64,000 bases of DNA from Liopterus haemorrhoidalis (GCA_963971575.1 OZ020611.1:248001-312000); one strand, 5' to 3'. Numbered from the stretch's first letter, positions 52,301-64,000 are shown. A program made the numbers and translations. Notes: generated from the sequence alone by a model not told the origin.

Positions 52301-55300
52301 CGGAAAATAGTACCTAAAATTGACTATAACTCAAAAACTAAGGCCTCTTGATTTTTTTAAATATTTTTTTATTAATCCTCACCCCAAAATTACCTAACGG
52401 CCATATTTTGGACTGTATTAGGAAAACTTTTTTTTTTCAAAAAAACTAACAGAGAGTATATGAACATGTATCTCAAAAACTAAAAGAAATAGGGACCTGC
52501 GGTTGGAATTTTTGAAGTTTTAAGGTCCGATATATGGTAAAGGCACATTTTAAAACATATTTTAAACAAAAAAAATTTTTGAAAAATTTTGAAATTTTTG
52601 TAATGGAATTTAATTTTTCAAAAAATTATATCTCAATAACGGTAAAAGATAGGGACCTCTGGTTTTAATTTTTGAGTTCCTCAAGTCCATTTTAGTTGAA
52701 GGAAATTGGGGCCTTAATAACCAAACTTATACAAAAGCATGTATCATTAAACAAAACCCTTAAAAATGGCAAAAAATCGAAAAATCGTAAGGGGGACCCC
52801 TTCGATAAGAAATCTCGAATTTTTACAAAAAAAAATATTTCGGATTTTTCTCAAAATTGATACACATTGGGCCGTAGATCACAAAAATAAGGTTCATTTT
52901 GGATTTTGGCCAACTGTTTTTGAGTAAATCGGAAAAAAAGTACCTAAAATTGACTATATCGGAAAATAGTACCTAAAATTGACTATAACTCAAAAACTAA
53001 GGCCTCTTGATTTTTTTAAATATTTTTTTATTAATCCTCACCCCAAAATTACTTAACGGCCATATTTTGGACTGTATTAGGAAAACTTTTTTTTTTCAAA
53101 AAAACTAACAGAGAGTATATGAAAATGTATCTCAAAAACTAAAAGAGATAGGGACCTGCGGTTGGAATTTTTGAAGTTTTAAGGTCCGATATATGGTAAA
53201 GGCACATTTTAAAACATATTTTAAACAAAAAAAATTTTTGAAAAATTTTGAAATTTTTGTAATGGAATTTAATTTTTCAAAAAATTATATCTCAATAACA
53301 GTAAAAGATAGGGACCTCTGGTTTTAATTTTTGAGTTCCTCAAGTCCATTTTAGTCGAAGGAAATTGGGGCCTTAATAACCAAACTTATACAAAAGCATG
53401 TATCATTAAACAAAACCCTTAGAAATGGCAAAAAATCGAAAAATCGTAAGGGGGACCCCTTCGATAAGAAATCTCGAATTTTTACAAAAAAAAATATTTC
53501 GGATTTTTCTCAAAATTGATACACATTGGGCCGTAGATCACAAAAATAAGGTTCATTTTGGATTTTGGCCAACTGTTTTTGAGTAAATCGGAAAAAAAGT
53601 ACCTAAAATTGACTATATCGGAAAATAGTACCTAAAATTGACTATAACTCAAAAACTAAGGCCTCTTGATTTTTTTAAATATTTTTTTATTAATCCTCAC
53701 CCCAAAATTACCCAACGGCCATATTTTGGACTGTATTAGGAAAACTTTTTTTTTTCAAAAAAACAAACAGAGAGTATATGAACATGTATCTCAAAAACTA
53801 AAAGAGATAGGGACCTGCGGTTGGAATTTTTGAAGTTTTAAGGTCCGATATATGGTAAAGGCACATTTTAAAACATATTTTAAACAAAAACAATTTTTGA
53901 AAAATTTTGAAATTTTTGTAATGGAATTTAATTTTTCAAAAAATTATATCTCAATAACGGTAAAAGAGAGGGACCTCTGGTTTAAATTTTTGAGTTCCTC
54001 AAGTCCATTTTAGTCGAAGGAAATTGGGGCCTTAATAACCAAACTTATACAAAAGCATGTATCATTAAACAAAACCCTTAGAAATGGCAAAAAATCGAAA
54101 AATCGTAAGGGGGACCCCTTCGATAAGAAATCTCGAATTTTTACAAAAAAAAAATATTTCGGATTTTTCTCAAAATTGATACACATTGGGCCGTAGATCA
54201 CAAAAATAAGGTTCATTTTGGATTTTGGCCAACTGTTTTTGAGTAAATCGGAAAAAAAGTACCTAAAATTGACTATATCGGAAAATAGTACCTAAAATTG
54301 ACTATAACTCAAAAACTAAGGCCTCTTGATTTTTTTAAATATTTTTTTATTAATCCTCACCCCAAAATTACCTAACGGCCATATTTTGGACTGTATTAGG
54401 AAAACTTTTTTTTTTCAAAAAAACTAACAGAGAGTATATGAACATGTATCTCAAAAACTAAAAGAGATAGGGACCTGCGGTTGGAATTTTTGAAGTTTTA
54501 AGGTCCGATATATGGTAAAGGCACATTTTAAAACATATTTTAAACAAAAAAAATTTTTGAAAAATTTTGAAATTTTTGTAATGGAATTTAATTTTTCAAA
54601 AAATTATATCTCAATAACGGTAAAAGATAGGGACCTCTGGTTTTAATTTTTGAGTTCCTCAAGTCCATTTTAGTCGAAGGAAATTGAGGCCTTAATAACC
54701 AAACTTATACAAAAGCATGTATCATTAAACAAAACCCTTAGAAATGGCAAAAAATCGAAAAATCGTAAGGGGGACCCCTTCGATAAGAAATCTCGAATTT
54801 TTACAAAAAAAAATATTTCGGGTTTTTCTCAAAATTGATACACATTGGGCCGTAGATCACAAAAATAAGGTTCATTTTGGATTTTGGCCAACTGTTTTTG
54901 AGTAAATCGGAAAAAAAGTACCTAAAATTGACTATATCGGAAAATAGTACCTAAAATTGACTATAACTCAAAAACTAAGGCCTCTTGATTTTTTTAAATA
55001 TTTTTTTATTAATCCTCACCCCAAAATTACCTAACGGCCATATTTTGGACTGTATTAGGAAAACTTTTTTTTTTCAAAAAAATTAACAGAGAGTATATGA
55101 ACATGTATCTCAAAAACTAAAAGAGATAAAGACCTGCGGTTGCAATTTTTGAAGTTTTAAGGTCCGATATATGGTAAAGGCACATTTTAAAACATATTTT
55201 AAACAAAAAAAATTTTTGAAAAATTTTGAAATTTTTGTAATGGAATTTAATTTTTCAAAAAATTATATCTCAATAACGGTAAAAGATAGGGACCTCTGGT

Positions 55301-55595
55301 TTAAATTTTGGAGTTCCTCAAGTCCATTTTAGTCGAAGGAAATTGGGGCCTTAATAACCAAACTTATACAAAAGCATGTATCATTAAACAAAACTCTTAG
55401 AAATGGCAAAAAATTGAAAAATGTAAGGGGGACCCCTTCGATAAGAAATCTCGAATTTTTACAAAAAAAAATATTTCGGATTTTTCTCAAAATTGATACA
55501 CATTGGGCCGTAGATCACAAAAATAAGGTTCATTTTGGATTTTGGCCAACTGTTTTTGAGTAAATCGGAAAAAAAGTACCTAAAATTGACTATAT

Positions 55596-56254
55596 CGGAA
55601 AATAGTACCTAAAATTGACTATAACTCAAAAACTAAGGCCTCTTGATTTTTTTAAATATTTTTTTATTAATCCTCACCCCAAAATTACCTAACGGCCATA
55701 TTTTGGACTGTATTAGGAAAACTTTTTTTTTTCAAAAAAATTAACAGAGAGTATATGAACATGTATCTCAAAAACTAAAAGAGATAGGGACCTGCGGTTG
55801 GAATTTTTGAAGTTTTAAGGTCCGATATATGGTAAAGGCACATTTTAAAACATATTTTAAACAAAAAAAATTTTTGAAAAATTTTGAAATTTTTGTAATG
55901 GAATTTAATTTTTCAAAAAATTATATCTCAATAACGGTAAAAGATAGGGACCTCTGGTTTTAATTTTTGAGTTCCTCAAGTCCATTTTAGTCGAAGGAAA
56001 TTGAGGCCTTAATAACCAAACTTATACAAAAGCATGTATCATTAAACAAAACCCTTAGAAATGGCAAAAAATCGAAAAATCGTAAGGGGGACCCCTTCGA
56101 TAAGAAATCTCGAATTTTTACAAAAAAAAATATTTCGGGTTTTTCTCAAAATTGATACACATTGGGCCGTAGATCACAAAAATAAGGTTCATTTTGGATT
56201 TTGGCCAACTGTTTTTGAGTAAATCGGAAAAAAAGTACCTAAAATTGACTATAT
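55596..56254. repeat. Hybrid G/E monomer
   Basis: The left part has 'attaacagagag', as in G. The right part has the E markers 'ggttttaat', 'attgaggcc' and 'tttcgggttt'. It sits between two F monomers in the order E-F-(G/E)-F-G, which is what unequal crossover between the G and E of an E-F-G run would leave: a two-monomer tandem duplication. The exchange point is between monomer positions about 150 and 365. The second F (56255) has 'ggttggaat' where the first has 'ggttgcaat'. Confidence 0.8.
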
Positions 56255-57571
56255 CGGAAAATAGTACCTAAAATTGACTATAACTCAAAAACTAAGGCCT
56301 CTTGATTTTTTTAAATATTTTTTTATTAATCCTCACCCCAAAATTACCTAACGGCCATATTTTGGACTGTATTAGGAAAACTTTTTTTTTTCAAAAAAAT
56401 TAACAGAGAGTATATGAACATGTATCTCAAAAACTAAAAGAGATAAAGACCTGCGGTTGGAATTTTTGAAGTTTTAAGGTCCGATATATGGTAAAGGCAC
56501 ATTTTAAAACATATTTTAAACAAAAAAAATTTTTGAAAAATTTTGAAATTTTTGTAATGGAATTTAATTTTTCAAAAAATTATATCTCAATAACGGTAAA
56601 AGATAGGGACCTCTGGTTTAAATTTTGGAGTTCCTCAAGTCCATTTTAGTCGAAGGAAATTGGGGCCTTAATAACCAAACTTATACAAAAGCATGTATCA
56701 TTAAACAAAACTCTTAGAAATGGCAAAAAATTGAAAAATGTAAGGGGGACCCCTTCGATAAGAAATCTCGAATTTTTACAAAAAAAAATATTTCGGATTT
56801 TTCTCAAAATTGATACACATTGGGCCGTAGATCACAAAAATAAGGTTCATTTTGGATTTTGGCCAACTGTTTTTGAGTAAATCGGAAAAAAAGTACCTAA
56901 AATTGACTATATCGGAAAATAGTACCTAAAATTGACTATAACTCAAAAACTAAGGCCTCTTGATTTTTTTAAATATTTTTTTATTAATCCTCACCCCAAA
57001 ATTACCTAACGGCCATATTTTGGACTGTATTAGGAAAACTTTTTTTTTTCAAAAAAATTAACAGAGAGTATATGAACATGTATCTCAAAAACTAAAAGAG
57101 ATAGGGACCTGCGGTTGGAATTTTTGAAGTTTTAAGGTCCGATATATGGTAAAGGCACATTTTAAAACATATTTTAAACAAAAAAAATTTTTGAAAAATT
57201 TTGAAATTTTTGTAATGGAATTTAATTTTTCAAAAAATTATATCTCAATAACGGTAAAAGATAGGGACCTCTGGTTTAAATTTTTGAGTTCCTCAAGTCC
57301 ATTTTAGTCGAAGGAAATTGGGGCCTTAATAACCAAACTTATACAAAAGCATGTATCATTAAACAAAACCTTTAGAAATGGCAAAAAATCGAAAAATCGT
57401 AAGGGGGACCCCTTCGATAAGAAATCTCGAATTTTTACAAAAAAAAATATTTCGGATTTTTCTCAAAATTGATACACATTGGGCCGTAGATCACAAAAAT
57501 AAGGTTCATTTTGGATTTTGGCCAACTGTTTTTGAGTAAATCGGAAAAAAAGTACCTAAAATTGACTATAT

Positions 57572-58230
57572 CGGAAAATAGTACCTAAAATTGACTATAA
57601 CTCAAAAGGTAAGGCCTCTTGATTTTTTTAAATATTTTTTTATTAATCCTCACCCCAAAATTACCTAACGGCCATATTTTGGACTGTATTAGGAAAACTT
57701 TTTTTTTTCAAAAAAACTAACAGAGAGTATATGAACATGTATCTCAAAAACTAAAAGAGATAGGGACCTGCGGTTGGAATTTTTGAAGTTTTAAGGTCCG
57801 ATATATGGTAAAGGCACATTTTAAAACATATTTTAAACAAAAAAAAATTTTGAAAAATTTTGAAATTTTTGTAATGGAATTTAATTTTTCAAAAAATTAT
57901 ATCTCAATAACGGTAAAAGATAGGGACCTCTGGTTTAAATTTTTGAGTTCTTCAAGTCCATTTTAGTCGAAGGAAATTGGGGCCTTAATAACCAAACTTA
58001 TACAAAAGCATGTATCATTAAACAAAACCCTTAAAAATGGCCGAAAATCGAAAAATCGTAAGGGGGACCCCTTCGATAAGAAATCTCGAATTTTTACAAA
58101 AAAAAATATTTCGGATTTTTCTCAAAATTGATACACATTGGGCCGTAGATCACAAAAATAAGGTTCATTTTGGATTTTGGCCAACTGTTTTTGAGTAAAT
58201 CGGAGAAAAAGTACCTAAAATTGACTATAT
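57572..58230. repeat. Hybrid H/L monomer
   Basis: It begins as type H, with 'ctcaaaaggtaagg', 'gttcttcaag' and 'atggccgaaaatcg', as at 31875. It ends with 'cggagaaaaag', otherwise seen only at the end of L monomers (for example 7471 and 35141). It is followed directly by M, as L normally is. This fits a crossover between H and L in the interval of about positions 480-633, deleting I, J, K and most of L. Confidence 0.78.
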
Positions 58231-58889
58231 CGGAAAATAGTACCTAAAATTGACTATAACTCAAAAACTAAGGCCTCTTGATTTTTTTAAATATTTTTTT
58301 ATTAATCCTCACCCCAAAATTACCTAACGGCCATATTTTGGACTGTATTAGGAAAACTTTTTTTTTTCAAAAAAATTAACAGAGAGTATATGAACATGTA
58401 TCTCAAAAACTAAAAGAGATAGGGACCTGCGGTTGGAATTTTTGAAGTTTTAAGGTCCGATATATGGTAAAGGCACATTTTAAAACATATTTTAAACAAA
58501 AAAAATTTTTGAAAAATTTTGAAATTTTTGTAGTGCAATTTAATTTTTCAAAAAATTATATCTCAATAACGGTAAAAGATAGGGACCTCTGGTTTAAATT
58601 TTTGAGTTCCTCAAGTCCATTTTAGTCGAAGGAAATTGGGGCCTTAATAACAAAACTTATACAAAAGCTTGTATCATTTAACAAAACCCTTAAAAATGGC
58701 AAAAAATCGAAAAATCGTATGGGGGACCCCTTCGATAAGAAATCTCGAATTTTTACAAAAAAAAATATTTCGGATTTTTCTCAAAATTGATACACATTGG
58801 GCCGTAGATCACAAAAATAAGGTTCATTTTGGATTTTGGCCAACTGTTTTTGAGTAAATCGGAAAAAAAGTACCTAAAATTGACTATAT

Positions 58890-59550
58890 CGGAAAATAGT
58901 ACATACAATTGACTATAACTCAAAAACTAAGGCCTCTTGATTTTTTTAAATATTTTTTTATTAATCCTCACCCCAAAATTACCTAACGGCCATATTTTGG
59001 ACTGTATTAGGAAAACTTTTTTTTTTCAAAAAAACTAACAGAGAGTATATGAACATGTATCTCAAAAACTAAAAGAGATAGGGACCTGCGGTTGGAATTT
59101 TTGAAGTTTTAAGGTCCGATATATGGTAAAGGCACATTTTAAAACATATTTTAAACAAAAAAAATTTTTGAAAAATTTTGAAATTTTTGTAATGGAATTT
59201 AATTTTTCAAAAAATTATATCTCAATAACGGTAAAAGATAGGGACCTCTGGTTTAAATTTTTGAGTTCCTCAAGTCCATTTTAGTCGAAGGAAATTGGGG
59301 CCTTAATAACCAAACTTATACAAAAGCATGTATCATTAAACAAAACCCTTAGAAATGGCAAAAAATCGAAAAATCGTAAGGGGGACCCCTTCGATAAGAA
59401 ATCTCGAATTTTTACAAAAAAAAAAGAATTCGGATTTTTCTCAAAATTGATACACATTGGGCCGTAGATCACAAAAAATAAGGTTCATTTTGGATTTTGG
59501 CCAACTGTTTTTGAGTAAATCGGAAAAAAAGTACCTAAAATTGACTATAT
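58890..59550. repeat. Hybrid N/I monomer
   Basis: It begins with 'agtacatacaattg', the N signature found also at 8170 and 35840, directly after an M monomer as expected. From 'ctaacagagag' on it is type I, including GAATTC at 59426-59431 and a length of 661 bp. The exchange lies between monomer positions about 15 and 147. The next monomer begins as J, as expected after I. Confidence 0.82.
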
Positions 59551-60207
59551 CGGAAAATAGTACCTAAAATTGACTATAACTCAAAAACTAAGGCCTCTTG
59601 ATTTTTTTAAATATTTTTTTATTAATCCTCACCCCAAAATTACCTAACGGCCATATTTTGGACTGTATTAGGAAAACTTTTTTTTTTCAAAAAAACTAAC
59701 AGAGTATATGAACATGTATCTCAAAAACTAAAAGAGATAGGGACCTGCGGTTGGAATTTTTGAAGTTGTAAGGTCCGATATATGGTAAAGGCACATTTTA
59801 AAACATATTTTAAACAAAAAAAAATTTTGAAAAATTTTGAAATTTTTGTAATGGAATTTAATTTTTCAAAAAATTATATCTCAATAACGGTAAAAGATAG
59901 GGACCTCTGGTTTTAATTTTTGAGTTCCTCAAGTCCATTTTAGTTGAAGGAAATTGGGGCCTTAATAACCAAACTTATACAAAAGCATGTATCATTAAAC
60001 AAAACCCTTAAAAATGGCAAAAAATCGAAAAATCGTAAGGGGGACCCCTTCGATAAGAAATCTCGAATTTTTACAAAAAAAAATATTTCGGATTTTTCTC
60101 AAAATTGATACACATTGGGCCGTAGATCACAAAAATAAGGTTCATTTTGGATTTTGGCCAACTGTTTTTGAGTAAATCGGAAAAAAAGTACCTAAAATTG
60201 ACTATAT
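59551..60207. repeat. Hybrid J/B monomer at an 11-monomer duplication junction
   Basis: The left part is J-like ('ctaacagagtatatg', 9-A run before 'ttttg') and follows the N/I monomer as J should. The right part has 'ggttttaat', 'ttagttgaagg' and 'cccttaaaaatgg', the private B of 52301. A crossover between a J following 58890 and the B at 52301 predicts this monomer followed by C-D-E-F-G/E-F, which is what follows. The exchange is between about positions 290 and 365. It also has a private 'gaagttgtaagg'. Confidence 0.85.
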
Positions 60208-63200
60208 CGGAAAATAGTACCTAAAATTGACTATAACTCAAAAACTAAGGCCTCTTGATTTTTTTAAATATTTTTTTATTAATCCTCACCCCAAAATTAC
60301 TTAACGGCCATATTTTGGACTGTATTAGGAAAACTTTTTTTTTTCAAAAAAACTAACAGAGAGTATATGAAAATGTATCTCAAAAACTAAAAGAGATAGG
60401 GACCTGCGGTTGGAATTTTTGAAGTTTTAAGGTCCGATATATGGTAAAGGCACATTTTAAAACATATTTTAAACAAAAAAAATTTTTGAAAAATTTTGAA
60501 ATTTTTGTAATGGAATTTAATTTTTCAAAAAATTATATCTCAATAACAGTAAAAGATAGGGACCTCTGGTTTTAATTTTTGAGTTCCTCAAGTCCATTTT
60601 AGTCGAAGGAAATTGGGGCCTTAATAACCAAACTTATACAAAAGCATGTATCATTAAACAAAACCCTTAGAAATGGCAAAAAATCGAAAAATCGTAAGGG
60701 GGACCCCTTCGATAAGAAATCTCGAATTTTTACAAAAAAAAATATTTCGGATTTTTCTCAAAATTGATACACATTGGGCCGTAGATCACAAAAATAAGGT
60801 TCATTTTGGATTTTGGCCAACTGTTTTTGAGTAAATCGGAAAAAAAGTACCTAAAATTGACTATATCGGAAAATAGTACCTAAAATTGACTATAACTCAA
60901 AAACTAAGGCCTCTTGATTTTTTTAAATATTTTTTTATTAATCCTCACCCCAAAATTACCCAACGGCCATATTTTGGACTGTATTAGGAAAACTTTTTTT
61001 TTTCAAAAAAACAAACAGAGAGTATATGAACATGTATCTCAAAAACTAAAAGAGATAGGGACCTGCGGTTGGAATTTTTGAAGTTTTAAGGTCCGATATA
61101 TGGTAAAGGCACATTTTAAAACATATTTTAAACAAAAACAATTTTTGAAAAATTTTGAAATTTTTGTAATGGAATTTAATTTTTCAAAAAATTATATCTC
61201 AATAACGGTAAAAGAGAGGGACCTCTGGTTTAAATTTTTGAGTTCCTCAAGTCCATTTTAGTCGAAGGAAATTGGGGCCTTAATAACCAAACTTATACAA
61301 AAGCATGTATCATTAAACAAAACCCTTAGAAATGGCAAAAAATCGAAAAATCGTAAGGGGGACCCCTTCGATAAGAAATCTCGAATTTTTACAAAAAAAA
61401 AATATTTCGGATTTTTCTCAAAATTGATACACATTGGGCCGTAGATCACAAAAATAAGGTTCATTTTGGATTTTGGCCAACTGTTTTTGAGTAAATCGGA
61501 AAAAAAGTACCTAAAATTGACTATATCGGAAAATAGTACCTAAAATTGACTATAACTCAAAAACTAAGGCCTCTTGATTTTTTTAAATATTTTTTTATTA
61601 ATCCTCACCCCAAAATTACCTAACGGCCATATTTTGGACTGTATTAGGAAAACTTTTTTTTTTCAAAAAAACTAACAGAGAGTATATGAACATGTATCTC
61701 AAAAACTAAAAGAGATAGGGACCTGCGGTTGGAATTTTTGAAGTTTTAAGGTCCGATATATGGTAAAGGCACATTTTAAAACATATTTTAAACAAAAAAA
61801 ATTTTTGAAAAATTTTGAAATTTTTGTAATGGAATTTAATTTTTCAAAAAATTATATCTCAATAACGGTAAAAGATAGGGACCTCTGGTTTTAATTTTTG
61901 AGTTCCTCAAGTCCATTTTAGTCGAAGGAAATTGAGGCCTTAATAACCAAACTTATACAAAAGCATGTATCATTAAACAAAACCCTTAGAAATGGCAAAA
62001 AATCGAAAAATCGTAAGGGGGACCCCTTCGATAAGAAATCTCGAATTTTTACAAAAAAAAATATTTCGGGTTTTTCTCAAAATTGATACACATTGGGCCG
62101 TAGATCACAAAAATAAGGTTCATTTTGGATTTTGGCCAACTGTTTTTGAGTAAATCGGAAAAAAAGTACCTAAAATTGACTATATCGGAAAATAGTACCT
62201 AAAATTGACTATAACTCAAAAACTAAGGCCTCTTGATTTTTTTAAATATTTTTTTATTAATCCTCACCCCAAAATTACCTAACGGCCATATTTTGGACTG
62301 TATTAGGAAAACTTTTTTTTTTCAAAAAAATTAACAGAGAGTATATGAACATGTATCTCAAAAACTAAAAGAGATAAAGACCTGCGGTTGCAATTTTTGA
62401 AGTTTTAAGGTCCGATATATGGTAAAGGCACATTTTAAAACATATTTTAAACAAAAAAAATTTTTGAAAAATTTTGAAATTTTTGTAATGGAATTTAATT
62501 TTTCAAAAAATTATATCTCAATAACGGTAAAAGATAGGGACCTCTGGTTTAAATTTTGGAGTTCCTCAAGTCCATTTTAGTCGAAGGAAATTGGGGCCTT
62601 AATAACCAAACTTATACAAAAGCATGTATCATTAAACAAAACTCTTAGAAATGGCAAAAAATTGAAAAATGTAAGGGGGACCCCTTCGATAAGAAATCTC
62701 GAATTTTTACAAAAAAAAATATTTCGGATTTTTCTCAAAATTGATACACATTGGGCCGTAGATCACAAAAATAAGGTTCATTTTGGATTTTGGCCAACTG
62801 TTTTTGAGTAAATCGGAAAAAAAGTACCTAAAATTGACTATATCGGAAAATAGTACCTAAAATTGACTATAACTCAAAAACTAAGGCCTCTTGATTTTTT
62901 TAAATATTTTTTTATTAATCCTCACCCCAAAATTACCTAACGGCCATATTTTGGACTGTATTAGGAAAACTTTTTTTTTTCAAAAAAATTAACAGAGAGT
63001 ATATGAACATGTATCTCAAAAACTAAAAGAGATAGGGACCTGCGGTTGGAATTTTTGAAGTTTTAAGGTCCGATATATGGTAAAGGCACATTTTAAAACA
63101 TATTTTAAACAAAAAAAATTTTTGAAAAATTTTGAAATTTTTGTAATGGAATTTAATTTTTCAAAAAATTATATCTCAATAACGGTAAAAGATAGGGACC

Positions 63201-64000
63201 TCTGGTTTTAATTTTTGAGTTCCTCAAGTCCATTTTAGTCGAAGGAAATTGAGGCCTTAATAACCAAACTTATACAAAAGCATGTATCATTAAACAAAAC
63301 CCTTAGAAATGGCAAAAAATCGAAAAATCGTAAGGGGGACCCCTTCGATAAGAAATCTCGAATTTTTACAAAAAAAAATATTTCGGGTTTTTCTCAAAAT
63401 TGATACACATTGGGCCGTAGATCACAAAAATAAGGTTCATTTTGGATTTTGGCCAACTGTTTTTGAGTAAATCGGAAAAAAAGTACCTAAAATTGACTAT
63501 ATCGGAAAATAGTACCTAAAATTGACTATAACTCAAAAACTAAGGCCTCTTGATTTTTTTAAATATTTTTTTATTAATCCTCACCCCAAAATTACCTAAC
63601 GGCCATATTTTGGACTGTATTAGGAAAACTTTTTTTTTTCAAAAAAATTAACAGAGAGTATATGAACATGTATCTCAAAAACTAAAAGAGATAAAGACCT
63701 GCGGTTGGAATTTTTGAAGTTTTAAGGTCCGATATATGGTAAAGGCACATTTTAAAACATATTTTAAACAAAAAAAATTTTTGAAAAATTTTGAAATTTT
63801 TGTAATGGAATTTAATTTTTCAAAAAATTATATCTCAATAACGGTAAAAGATAGGGACCTCTGGTTTAAATTTTGGAGTTCCTCAAGTCCATTTTAGTCG
63901 AAGGAAATTGGGGCCTTAATAACCAAACTTATACAAAAGCATGTATCATTAAACAAAACTCTTAGAAATGGCAAAAAATTGAAAAATGTAAGGGGGACCC
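59551..64000. repeat. Eleven-monomer unit, second copy (truncated by window end)
   Basis: Starts: 59551 (J/B), 60208 (C), 60867 (D), 61527 (E), 62186 (F), 62844 (G/E), 63503 (F, cut after 498 bp). It mirrors 52301-56752 at an offset of about 7,248 bp. It includes the same hybrid G/E monomer and the same 'ggttggaat' F after it. Apart from the left part of the first monomer I noticed no differences. Confidence 0.87.

Larger units (their letters stand above)
52301..59550. repeat. Eleven-monomer unit, first copy
   Basis: Starts: 52301 (B), 52960 (C), 53619 (D), 54279 (E), 54938 (F), 55596 (G/E), 56255 (F), 56913 (G), 57572 (H/L), 58231 (M), 58890 (N/I). The B monomer carries a private 'ttagttgaagg' where the array has 'ttagtcgaagg'. 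That change recurs only at 59940, in the hybrid monomer that starts the next copy. The offset to the second copy is about 7,248 bp. Three of the eleven monomers are themselves hybrids, so this unit formed through several successive exchanges. Confidence 0.88.
1..64000. repeat. 659-bp satellite DNA array with higher-order organisation
   Basis: A single tandem array fills the window with no interruption by unrelated DNA. Monomers begin at 'cggaaaatag' and run 656-661 bp, all in one orientation. Length differences come mostly from homopolymer runs (8 or 9 A near monomer position 530, T-run near 130) and a 2-bp 'ga' deletion near 155. Neighbouring monomers differ at a few percent of sites, while monomers about 27.67 kb apart share private markers, which defines a higher-order repeat. 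No stretch over 300 bases falls outside the repeat. Long gene-free satellites of this type are known from eukaryotic centromeric and pericentromeric heterochromatin. Placing this one there is inference, and I recognise no named satellite family. Confidence 0.97.

Noticed and set aside
1..64000. CRISPR-like regular repetition
   Set aside because: Repeats are contiguous 659-bp units with no short repeat-spacer alternation and no variable spacers.
1..64000. Hammerhead-ribozyme satellite, tRNA or rRNA
   Set aside because: I see no 'ctgatgag' core with a matching 'gaaa' segment in either strand, no cloverleaf with box A/B motifs and no rRNA-like sequence.
1..64000. Transposon or LTR origin of the unit
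   Set aside because: No target-site duplications, terminal inverted repeats, LTRs, or transposase or reverse-transcriptase reading frames. The short boundary direct repeat is tandem, not flanking an insert.

Overview
The whole 64-kb window is one uninterrupted satellite-DNA array. It is built from a monomer of about 659 bp (range 656-661), always in the same orientation, head to tail. I count 97 monomer starts, taking 'cggaaaatag' as position 1: 95 full-length copies, one abnormal 907-bp copy, and one copy cut by the window end. The first monomer has 190 G/C in 660 bases by hand count (about 29%). I find no gene, RNA gene, transposon, CRISPR array or unique sequence. Every open reading frame over about 60 codons falls in the same part of the monomer and is explained by repetition. 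A long, gene-free array of this kind points to eukaryotic constitutive heterochromatin (centromeric or pericentromeric). The lineage cannot be decided from the sequence.

Monomers are not interchangeable. Shared single-base and small-indel markers let me sort them into about 23 types. My key (letters are mine): A 'tcaacatttatac'; B 'aaaagaaatagg'; C 'gaaaatgtatc' plus 'aacagtaaaag'; D 'ttacccaacgg', 'agagagggacc'; E 'attgaggcc', 'tttcgggttt'; F 'gataaagacc', 'aaactcttag'; G 'aacctttagaaa'; H 'atggccgaaaatcg'; I EcoRI site GAATTC; J 'cctaaagtcc'; K 'tcattatttt'; L 'gacattgggtgcc'; M 'gtatcatttaac'; N 'acatacaattg'; O 'accaagg' plus 'acctttgg'; P 'accaagg' plus 'tagtgcaat'; Q 'aacgaccat'; R 'ggagtactttt'; S 'gacgttttgagg'; T 'gactacatc' end; U 'gagtttatg'; V 'attagggcc'; W 'ggggtctt'.

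Read as letters, the window is: ABCD, E/F (907 bp), GHIJKLMNOOOPQRS, T (fused), UV, IJKL, W, ABC, W | ABCDEFG | (G/A)BCDEFG, G, G | HIJKLMNOOOPQRS, T1, T2, UV, IJKL, W, ABC, W, BCDW | BCDEF, G/E, F, G, H/L, M, N/I | J/B, CDEF, G/E, F (cut). Three nested scales of higher-order repeat are visible. (1) A 42-monomer unit of 27.67 kb links 3546-21334 to 31216-49664. (2) An older four-monomer cassette (IJKL) occurs twice within each large unit, 16-17 monomers apart. (3) Very recent local tandem duplications of 7 monomers (21.3-30.6 kb), 11 monomers (52.3-64 kb) and 2 monomers (within 54.3-57.6 kb) each keep a hybrid monomer at the predicted unequal-crossover junction.

The monomer itself is composite. 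Related segments sit about 142-160 bp apart, a 30-bp direct repeat straddles each monomer boundary, and there are two dyads: a GC-rich hairpin-like one and an AT-rich one. The window holds no genes that work together. Its content is a readable record of unequal exchange.
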